8,819 nt of DNA. It comes from Casp-actino8 sp032118015. Its GTDB lineage: Bacteria > Actinomycetota > Acidimicrobiia > Acidimicrobiales > Ilumatobacteraceae. Positions within the stretch are counted from its first letter, which is position 1; each line of letters starts with the position of its first letter. This document shows, in pieces, positions 1 to 5,283 of the stretch. The translations under genes were made by a program, and so were the position numbers. Location of the stretch: positions 1-8,819 of the forward strand of contig JAULYE010000167.1 of the NCBI GenBank assembly GCA_032118015.1. Reading direction: 5' to 3'. The notes under the pieces are model-generated. The model searched no databases and was not told the origin of the DNA. It was given only the letters and a program-made list of their open reading frames with translations.

Positions 1-902
1 AAGGAGCCACCGAGAAGCCAGGAGGTCGGCATGCCGAAATCGTCGCTCTCGACGCTGCACGACAGGCCCGAGCTGAGTTGCGCGGTGCAACAGCCTTCAC
101 AACTCTCGAACCGTGCAGTCATGTCGGTCGCACCGGACCGTGCACTGAAGCCCTGATCGATGCCGGGGTTGCACGGGTCGTCAGCGCGATCGCCGATCCC
201 GATCCCCTCGTTGCTGGGCGCGGGATCGAACAACTCGACTCTGCTGGTGTCTCAGTCGACATTGGCTGTTGTGCCGATCGCGTCACGGAGCAATTGCGTC
301 CATATCTGCATCACCGTACGACCGGGAGGCCTTTCGTCGTGCTCAAGATCGCTGCCACAATAGATGGACGGACAGCAGCAGCCGATGGTTCGAGTCAGTG
401 GATCACGGGTGAGGCCACTCGCGTCGAGGCCCATCGTCTCCGGGCAGAGAGTGGAGCGATCATCGTTGGAGCAGGCACCGTACGCGCAGACGATCCTGCA
501 CTGACAACACGTCTCGTCGAGGGCCCATCACCACGTCGGATCGTTCTCGGAACGGCACCGTCCGACGCCAAGATCCATCCCTGTGAACAGTGGAGCGGAT
601 CTCTCGAGGCATTGCTCGATCAGCTGGGATCCGAACACGTGCTCCAGGTACTCGTCGAAGGCGGTGCCCAAGTCGCTGGTTCGTTCCACCGAGCTCGACT
701 CGTCGATCGCTATGTGTTCTTCCTCGCGCCTGCCCTGATGGGCGGAGATGGCGCACGTCCAATGCTCGTCGGTCTCGATGGGACATCAATGGACGATGTG
801 TGGCGAGGAACCCTCAGCAGCGTTCGCACATTGGGAGACGATGTCGAAATTGTGATCGACCCCCCTCTCTCGTCCAGACTTCATCAAGAGGAGACATTGT
901 GA
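1..902 (+). CDS. ribD: Bifunctional riboflavin biosynthesis protein RibD (deaminase/reductase), 5' end missing
   Basis: RibD deaminates the pyrimidine from GTP cyclohydrolase II and then reduces its ribosyl side chain with NADPH, the second and third steps of riboflavin synthesis in the cytoplasm. The reading frame enters the window at base 3, and 299 residues are visible; about the first 45-50 are cut off. The deaminase zinc site is present: HAE at visible residues 10-12 (bases 30-38) and the cysteines of PCSHVGRTGPC at residues 38 and 47. The reductase domain begins near VVLKIAATIDGRTAAADG and includes SQWITGEATR, GAGTVRADDPALTTR and VLVEGGAQVAGSFH. It looks compact: between RRIVLGTAP and LVEGG there are about 30 fewer residues than in E. 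coli RibD as I remember it. A TTG at base 78 is in frame but falls after the HAE motif, so it is not the true start. The stop overlaps the ribBA start. Confidence 0.95.
   Translation, partial: GATEKPGGRHAEIVALDAARQARAELRGATAFTTLEPCSHVGRTGPCTEALIDAGVARVVSAIADPDPLVAGRGIEQLDSAGVSVDIGCCADRVTEQLRPYLHHRTTGRPFVVLKIAATIDGRTAAADGSSQWITGEATRVEAHRLRAESGAIIVGAGTVRADDPALTTRLVEGPSPRRIVLGTAPSDAKIHPCEQWSGSLEALLDQLGSEHVLQVLVEGGAQVAGSFHRARLVDRYVFFLAPALMGGDGARPMLVGLDGTSMDDVWRGTLSSVRTLGDDVEIVIDPPLSSRLHQEETL
886..893 (+). promoter_or_regulatory. Ribosome binding site that fixes the ribBA start
   Basis: AAGAGGAG lies 5 bases before the GTG at 899, inside the last codons of ribD. The ribBA frame stays open upstream to about 590, but that extension is only an out-of-frame copy of ribD coding sequence. 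This Shine-Dalgarno site and the start of RibB homology at TNPFAPIEDVI both favour 899. Confidence 0.75.
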
Positions 903-2137
903 CCAACCCCTTCGCCCCTATCGAAGACGTGATCGCCGCCATTGGGCGTGGAGAGATCGTCATCATTGTCGATGACGAAGATCGTGAGAACGAAGGCGAT
1001 CTGATCATGGCTGCTCAGTTCGCCACACCGGAGAAGATTGCATTCATCATCAAATACACGTCCGGTGTGATCGTCGCTCCGCTGACGGGTGAGCGTTGTG
1101 ACGACCTGCGACTACCACTGATGGTCGAGCACAACACTGAAAGCCACCGCACTGCTTTCACGATCTCCGTCGACTTGATCGAAGGCACGACCACGGGCAT
1201 CTCGGCATCCGATCGTGCCGCGACCCTGAAGGCGCTTGCGGATCCCAATGTCGGCTTTGCAGCTTTCGCTCGACCGGGTCACATCTTCCCCTTACGTGCC
1301 CGAGAAGGTGGTGTCCTCAAACGAGCCGGTCATACCGAAGCCTCCGTCGACCTTGCCCGTCTCGCCGGTCTCGAGCCAGCAGGCATCATCTGTGAAATCA
1401 CCAAAGATGATGGTTCCATGGCGCGGCTACCCGATCTCGTCGAATTCGCCCGTGAGCACGGACTGCTGCTGTCGAGCATTGCAGAACTGATCAAGTACCG
1501 GCGTCACAACGAAAAGCTCGTGACCCGCATCGGCCAGGCTCAGGTTCCCACCGAGTGGGGTGTGTTCACCTGTACGGCGTATCGCAGCGACCTCGATGAC
1601 ACCGAACACCTCGCCTTCTCCCTCGGCAATGTCGACGATGGCGAACCGGTGCTGGTGCGCGTCCACAGTGAGTGCCTGACGGGCGACGTCTTCTCCAGCC
1701 GCCGGTGTGACTGTGGACCCCAACTGCATTCAGCCATGTCTCTGATCGGCGCCGAGGGTCGCGGAGCGGTGGTCTATCTTCGCGGTCACGAGGGCCGAGG
1801 TATTGGTATCGGACACAAAATCCGCGCCTACTCGCTCCAAGATGGAGGCCTCGACACCGTGGATGCCAACACCGAACTCGGGCTTCCCATCGACAGCCGC
1901 GAGTATGGAATCGGTGCACAGATCTTGGCTGATCTTGGTGCTCGCAAGCTTCGGCTGATCACGAACAACCCCGCAAAGTACGGCGGCATCGAAGGGTACG
2001 GTTTGGAGATCGTCGAGCGGGTCTCATCCGATATCGCACCGACTCAAGAGAACCTCAAGTACCTGCAGACCAAACGAGATCGCATGGGACACCTCATCGA
2101 TCTGCCGCTGAAGATCGACGAAGGAGACCAGTCATGA
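899..2137 (+). CDS. ribBA: Bifunctional 3,4-dihydroxy-2-butanone 4-phosphate synthase / GTP cyclohydrolase II
   Basis: This fusion enzyme supplies both precursors of riboflavin: RibB makes dihydroxybutanone phosphate from ribulose 5-phosphate, and RibA opens GTP to the diaminopyrimidine. It has 412 residues, normal for RibBA. The RibB domain (about 1-205) shows DDEDRENEGDLI at 25-36 with the metal-binding acidic residues, RPGHIFPLRA at 125-134 and GHTEASVDLARLAG at 144-157. The RibA domain (about 207-405) shows the zinc cysteines C259, C270 and C272 in SECLTGDVFSSRRCDCG, then RGHEGRGIG at 295-303, DANTELGLPIDSREYG at 322-337 and TNNPAKYGGIEGYG at 355-368. One small variation is GIGIGHKIRAY where GIGLLxKIRAY is usual. 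The GTG start overlaps the ribD stop (GTGA) and the stop overlaps ribH (ATGA), so the three genes are probably translationally coupled. All key residues I can identify are intact. Confidence 0.96.
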   Translation: MTNPFAPIEDVIAAIGRGEIVIIVDDEDRENEGDLIMAAQFATPEKIAFIIKYTSGVIVAPLTGERCDDLRLPLMVEHNTESHRTAFTISVDLIEGTTTGISASDRAATLKALADPNVGFAAFARPGHIFPLRAREGGVLKRAGHTEASVDLARLAGLEPAGIICEITKDDGSMARLPDLVEFAREHGLLLSSIAELIKYRRHNEKLVTRIGQAQVPTEWGVFTCTAYRSDLDDTEHLAFSLGNVDDGEPVLVRVHSECLTGDVFSSRRCDCGPQLHSAMSLIGAEGRGAVVYLRGHEGRGIGIGHKIRAYSLQDGGLDTVDANTELGLPIDSREYGIGAQILADLGARKLRLITNNPAKYGGIEGYGLEIVERVSSDIAPTQENLKYLQTKRDRMGHLIDLPLKIDEGDQS

Positions 2138-2637
2138 CGCGGATCAACACGAGCCAGCACACACCCCAGGAATTGGACGGATCTGCTTTGTCGATCGCCA
2201 TTGTGTGCGGGCGCTTCAACGACCACATCGTGTCCGAATTACTCGCGGGCGCACGCCGCGGACTTGCGCGTTGTCGCGTGCCGGACTCGTCGATCGACGT
2301 GGTGTGGGTGCCGGGTGCATTCGAGATTCCCCTCGCTGCAATCGCACTTGCCGGATCGGGTTCCTACGACGCAGTGATCACACTTGGTGCGGTGATTCGC
2401 GGTGACACGGCCCACTTCGAGTTCGTGGCTGGTGAATGTGCACGCGGAATCCAGAGTGCCCAATTGGAGACCGGTGTGCCGATCATGTTCGGTGTGTTGA
2501 CCGTCGACACCAATGACCAGGCAGTCGTTCGATCCGGACCGGGTATCGACAACAAGGGTGATGAGGCCGCAGTTGGAGCCGTGGAGATGGGTCTGCTGGT
2601 CAATCGGATCGAGGAGAGCTACCCAGATCTCGACTGA
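2134..2637 (+). CDS. ribH: 6,7-dimethyl-8-ribityllumazine synthase
   Basis: Lumazine synthase condenses dihydroxybutanone phosphate with the RibD product to give 6,7-dimethyl-8-ribityllumazine, the direct riboflavin precursor. Family members form pentamers or 60-subunit icosahedral shells. The 167-residue protein is slightly longer than usual because of a polar N-terminal stretch of about 18 residues. Family motifs appear in order: IVCGRFNDHI near 24-33, VPGAFEIPLAA near 59-69, LGAVIRGDTAHFEFVA near 84-99 with the catalytic histidine in HFE, PIMFGVLTVDTNDQA, and NKGDEAAVGAVEMG. The ATG is set by AAGGAG at 2121-2126, with 7 bases between. It overlaps the ribBA stop by 4 bases. The next gene begins 59 bases after the stop on the same strand. 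I found no clear terminator in that gap and no riboflavin synthase gene after it. Confidence 0.96.
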   Translation: MTRINTSQHTPQELDGSALSIAIVCGRFNDHIVSELLAGARRGLARCRVPDSSIDVVWVPGAFEIPLAAIALAGSGSYDAVITLGAVIRGDTAHFEFVAGECARGIQSAQLETGVPIMFGVLTVDTNDQAVVRSGPGIDNKGDEAAVGAVEMGLLVNRIEESYPDLD

Positions 2638-2696
2638 CGGCTCTCGGCGCCAACCGCGTCCTCACCGTCACAGTCTCTTCATTCCCACAGACACGT

Positions 2697-3203
2697 ATGC
2701 GCGTGTCAAGAACATCTCAAGGTCGATCACTTCTCAAGACCCTCCCACTCATCGGCGCTGCCTCGACACTGATCGGCGTCTTGGGTCCCTCTGGTGTCGA
2801 CGCCCTGTCTGAGCGGCAGATTGGTCGTCTCGACACTCTCGTGTTCCAAACTCCCCTCGACAATTTCCGACGGATCGCCTCACGTCGGTCCGGTATCGAT
2901 GCAGTCTTCGACTGGTCCACGGACCACTGTTCGGCCCCTCTCGTGGGCAACACCGGCCGGTCATTCGACTTCACCACCTCGTGTCAGCGCCACGATTTCG
3001 CCTACCGCAATTTCAAGAAGGCTGATTCGGAGTCACCTCAGCGCGGACAATTGTGGAACAGCAGCGTTCGGCATCGCATCGATCTGCAGTTCCAACGAGA
3101 CATGAGGGGCCATTGTTCTCAACGCGGGGTGACCGAACGCGCCACGTGTCGAGTGTGGGCGGAGGTTTTCTATCGCCTGGTTCGTATCGCTGGAGGCCCG
3201 TAG
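2697..3203 (+). CDS. Predicted secreted prokaryotic phospholipase A2
   Basis: The 168-residue product resembles the small bacterial phospholipase A2 family typified by the Streptomyces violaceoruber enzyme, which releases the sn-2 fatty acid from phospholipids outside the cell using calcium. Residues 1-36 look like a signal peptide: basic start, hydrophobic core LPLIGAASTLIGVLG, and a possible cleavage site after VDA. The mature part carries FDWSTDHCSAP at 71-81 and CQRHDFAYRNFKK at 96-108, then RID at 127-129. By alignment from memory to the Streptomyces enzyme, H99 and D129 would be the catalytic pair and D76 and D100 calcium ligands. Exactly four cysteines (C78, C96, C140, C151) fit its two disulfides. 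The ATG has no clear Shine-Dalgarno site; a GTG at 2703 is an alternative. It could be co-transcribed with ribH or use its own promoter. The family call is strong; the substrate is not shown by the sequence. Confidence 0.88.
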   Translation: MRVSRTSQGRSLLKTLPLIGAASTLIGVLGPSGVDALSERQIGRLDTLVFQTPLDNFRRIASRRSGIDAVFDWSTDHCSAPLVGNTGRSFDFTTSCQRHDFAYRNFKKADSESPQRGQLWNSSVRHRIDLQFQRDMRGHCSQRGVTERATCRVWAEVFYRLVRIAGGP

Positions 3204-3222
3204 TCCAGACCCGTCACGGTGC

Positions 3223-3256
3223 ACGCCAAGAGTCTCCGTTCAGAGTCTCTTGGCGT
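3223..3256. terminator. Hairpin between convergent genes, likely bidirectional terminator
   Basis: ACGCCAAGAG (3223-3232) pairs perfectly with CTCTTGGCGT (3247-3256). After one T-T mismatch, CTC pairs with GAG around a 6-base loop. It lies 20 bases past the phospholipase stop and runs into the last codons of the opposing acetyltransferase gene. No run of T follows on either strand, so termination is inferred from position and stem strength only. Confidence 0.55.
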
Positions 3257-3740
3257 AGACACAAGTCGGCACGACCATGAGATCGTCCACAGCCGGTCCG
3301 ATTTGCTCCTTCAGCACCTCGAATCCAGCTCTTTCGACCACTTGGCGAGACGCGAAGTTGTCTCGGGCGATGGTCGCAACAACGACGTCGACCTCGGTGC
3401 CCAACTCATTCCTGTGTCGTTCGATCTCATCACACACGAGGCGGATCGCTGCTGTCGTGAATCCCCGACCGCGAGACTGCGGAGCGATCCAATAGCCGAT
3501 CGAAGCCGTGCCGTCTTCGATCTCGTGAATCGAGATGACACCAACAGGATCTCCGTTATTGACCGATTCGATCACCCATAGGGCGTACGCGTCCAACACC
3601 CCGTTGATGAAGTCGAGGGCATGCTCTCGTGTGTACGGTCGTGGCACCGTAGTCCAGCGCTGGATCTCGTCGTCCTGACACGCAGCCATCACCCAATCCA
3701 CATCGTCGAGAGATGCCTCTCTCAGGACAACTGAGCTCAC
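3240..3740 (-). CDS. GNAT-family N-acetyltransferase, RimJ/RimL-like
   Basis: The 166-residue product has the layout of a single-domain GNAT acetyltransferase, which moves an acetyl group from acetyl-CoA to an amine such as a protein N-terminus, an antibiotic or a small metabolite. Near the N-terminus is VVLREASLDDVDWV, the usual first strand and helix. The acetyl-CoA binding motif A is IGYWIAPQSRGRGFTTAAIRLV at about 81-102, with the pyrophosphate loop QSRGRG. The later ARDNFASRQVVERAGF, at about 124-139, matches the N-x-x-S-xx-(V/L)-xE-(K/R)-x-GF pattern of RimJ/RimL relatives. The substrate cannot be read from the sequence. The GTG start overlaps the stop of the upstream NUDIX gene (GTGA on the minus strand), so the two are probably one transcript with coupled translation. 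A GGGG about 7 bases before the GTG may serve as a weak ribosome binding site. Confidence 0.88.
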   Translation of the reverse strand: MSSVVLREASLDDVDWVMAACQDDEIQRWTTVPRPYTREHALDFINGVLDAYALWVIESVNNGDPVGVISIHEIEDGTASIGYWIAPQSRGRGFTTAAIRLVCDEIERHRNELGTEVDVVVATIARDNFASRQVVERAGFEVLKEQIGPAVDDLMVVPTCVYAKRL

Positions 3741-4426
3741 GTCACGACCCCATGGACCAGACAGAGCAACTCGTACAACATGCTTGCGGTCGCACCCCAG
3801 ATCGTCTCGTCATCGAGGTAGAAGAAATACATCGCTCGCTCAGTTGTATCAGCCGACCGTTCGAATGTCCACAGTTCGTGAACGAAGGTGTCCTCGCGAA
3901 TGAGTTCGGTCAGCGGCACCCAGAAGGCTCGGTCGACTTCTGCGCTGCTCAGGTGCAGATCGGTCCTGGCGTCGATCGACGCGATCACGGGAACGATGTA
4001 CGAGCGGCTCACGAACGTCGACAGCGGGCTCAGTTCGGTGTGGACCGTGACATGGTGTGGGTCGATTCCGACTTCTTCCCACGTCTCACGCAGTGCAGCG
4101 TCGACGATGCTCTCCCCCTCGTCCGCGCGCCCTCCAGGAAAGCTGATTTCACCACGATGGTTGGTCATCGTTTTCGAACGTCGGGTGAGAAGGATTTCCG
4201 TGCCGAATTCACCTTCTGCAAGAAGTCCCATAACAGCAGAGATGCGCTCATCGGACCGCGGAGAGGAAGTCGCTCCGACAGAGGACACTCGTCGATCCAG
4301 ATGTGAGCGGATCGCTGCGAGAGAAAAATCCGCCGATCGGCCCTGCCAGGCAGGGGGACCGGCAGGACGGCGGATCGACGGTTCGGGAATGATCTGGGAC
4401 CCACCCGATCTCACTTGAACGGCCAC
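3737..4426 (-). CDS. NUDIX hydrolase, CoA pyrophosphatase (NudL) type
   Basis: NUDIX enzymes split nucleoside diphosphates linked to another group; this subgroup typically cuts CoA or acyl-CoA into phosphopantetheine and 3',5'-ADP. The subgroup signature is visible as LLTRRSKTMTNHRGEISFPGG. The full Nudix box follows, GGRADEGE then RETWEEVGI, with the metal-binding glutamates of REXXEE intact. DDETIWGATASMLYELL near the C-terminus also fits the subgroup. The start is uncertain. The frame is open to a GTG at 4510, but that would overlap the upstream small gene by 29 bases and adds residues that do not look conserved. I placed it at the GTG at 4426 (229 residues), ahead of QIIPEPSIRRPAGPPAW, which resembles the usual N-terminal start of such proteins. 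GTG 4414 is equally possible. None has a good Shine-Dalgarno site. The stop overlaps the acetyltransferase start. Confidence 0.87.
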   Translation of the reverse strand: MAVQVRSGGSQIIPEPSIRRPAGPPAWQGRSADFSLAAIRSHLDRRVSSVGATSSPRSDERISAVMGLLAEGEFGTEILLTRRSKTMTNHRGEISFPGGRADEGESIVDAALRETWEEVGIDPHHVTVHTELSPLSTFVSRSYIVPVIASIDARTDLHLSSAEVDRAFWVPLTELIREDTFVHELWTFERSADTTERAMYFFYLDDETIWGATASMLYELLCLVHGVVT

Positions 4427-4481
4427 ACATCCTCGCAAAGATCTTGTCGATGTCACTCGTTCAGTGACGAGACCATGAAAC

Positions 4482-4661
4482 TCAACCGACGCTTTGTGGC
4501 TGCCAGCCACTTTCTTTCAATTCACGCAGCAACTGATCGAGACCAGCCTTTTTCATGTTCGTCATCGTCTTACCCGGAGACTCTTCGCCACGCTCCCATG
4601 TGTCCCAAGCCTGGACGATTTTCGCCAAATCGGTTTCAGGACGTTCAAAGGTGGAAGACAT
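4482..4661 (-). CDS. Small protein of unknown function, 59 residues
   Basis: I do not recognise this gene. It encodes 59 residues, with MSSTFERPETDLAKIV at the N-terminus, WDTWERGEESPGKTM in the middle and KKAGLDQLLRELKESGW near the end. The composition is soluble and charged, with two likely amphipathic helices (about 9-23 and 36-51) joined by a GEESPGK loop. It has no signal peptide, membrane segment or cysteine. Support for coding is indirect: natural amino-acid composition, an ATG start, a tight fit between neighbours (9 bases after the membrane-protein stop, before the NUDIX gene) and a TAGACT hexamer 6 bases before the ATG with no Shine-Dalgarno site, as for a leaderless mRNA. It could be a small adaptor or regulator, but nothing in the sequence assigns a function. 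Confidence 0.72.
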   Translation of the reverse strand: MSSTFERPETDLAKIVQAWDTWERGEESPGKTMTNMKKAGLDQLLRELKESGWQPQSVG

Positions 4662-4667
4662 GCGCCA

Positions 4668-4673
4668 AGTCTA
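4668..4673 (-). promoter_or_regulatory. Putative -10 element of a leaderless promoter for the 59-residue gene
   Basis: On the minus strand this reads TAGACT, matching the actinobacterial TANNNT -10 pattern, with 6 bases between it and the ATG. Transcription would begin at or next to the start codon. Its first three bases are the TAG stop of the upstream membrane-protein gene. No convincing -35 is visible. Confidence 0.5.
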
Positions 4674-5141
4674 TGTCCGCCATTTGTCACGCGCTCTGCT
4701 GGCTAATGTGCCAGCGACGCGACCAGCACGGCGTCCGATCTCTTCGGGCCGATCGCGACCATCCAGTCCTGCTTGCCGTGCACGATCACTGGAGCGAGTC
4801 GTCGTGCTCGGTGAGTAATTGGTGTTCATCACAACGGTGACAAAGACGATCAGGCAGCACAGCTGCACGATTCGAGTTCCCAGATCGAGACCGGGAAGCG
4901 CTGTGGCCAGGACCCCGATGCCGACGAGAACGAAATCCAAAAGACGATGGACTCTTCTCCCAACGATGCGAAACGCCCCCAATGGTGCGTTCACGATCGC
5001 TGCATTGACAATGATGAGACCACCGAGAACTGCTGGAATCTCCGGTGAGGGACTTTGCAATCCAGACCCCACCAGTGCAGCACCGATGACATATTCAGCG
5101 AATTGATGCAGCCAGAACGGACGCTTGGCGGATTCGACCAC
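4671..5141 (-). CDS. Four-helix membrane protein of unknown function
   Basis: I do not recognise this family. The 156-residue product has a short polar N-terminus (about 1-11), four likely membrane helices (about 12-29, 34-51, 66-84 and 90-106) and a hydrophilic, arginine-rich tail (about 107-156). The basic loop GRRVHR before helix 3 and the basic tail both suggest cytoplasmic sides, with N and C termini inside. Helix 2 contains the polar pair VNAAIVNAP, and the fourth helix has two adjacent cysteines (C95, C96). The tail includes PEEIGRRAGRVAGTLASRARDKWR, which could form an amphipathic basic helix. No transporter or enzyme motif is visible. The GTG start has no Shine-Dalgarno site but sits 6 bases after TAGTCT, so a leaderless transcript is likely. 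The 59-residue gene follows directly, so the two may work together. Confidence 0.8.
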   Translation of the reverse strand: MVESAKRPFWLHQFAEYVIGAALVGSGLQSPSPEIPAVLGGLIIVNAAIVNAPLGAFRIVGRRVHRLLDFVLVGIGVLATALPGLDLGTRIVQLCCLIVFVTVVMNTNYSPSTTTRSSDRARQAGLDGRDRPEEIGRRAGRVAGTLASRARDKWRT

Positions 5142-5147
5142 CCGAGC

Positions 5148-5153
5148 AGACTA
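5148..5153 (-). promoter_or_regulatory. Putative -10 element of a leaderless promoter for the membrane-protein gene
   Basis: On the minus strand this reads TAGTCT, a match to TANNNT, followed by 6 bases and then the GTG start. It has the same hexamer shape and spacing as the element before the 59-residue gene. I see no good -35 at 17-18 bases upstream (TTCGTG is the nearest). Confidence 0.5.
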
Positions 5154-5221
5154 CGACGCGTTGCCAGGTACACGAACGATGCTTCGCCTCCAACGAGATG
5201 CGTGAGGCGAATGAACGAAAC

Positions 5222-5246
5222 GACCCCGGGATGAGATCCCGGGGTC
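5222..5246 (-). terminator. Rho-independent terminator of the groES-groL operon
   Basis: A perfect 11-bp stem (GACCCCGGGAT with ATCCCGGGGTC) encloses a 3-base loop, 37 bases past the groL stop. On the minus strand the stem is followed by the T-rich GTTTCGTTC, which fits intrinsic termination of groL transcripts. On the plus strand only ATTCTT follows, which is weaker. Confidence 0.85.
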
Positions 5247-5283
5247 ATTCTTCGAACGTTTCATGATGTCCGACAGAGTCGGA

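Noticed and set aside
590..898. Upstream extension of the ribBA frame
   Set aside because: It overlaps the ribD reductase domain out of frame and gives arginine-rich sequence without similarity to RibB. The ribosome site before 899 marks the true start.
3713..4418. + strand open frames opposite the NUDIX gene
   Set aside because: The minus strand carries an intact Nudix box and CoA pyrophosphatase signature; the + strand translations show no motif.
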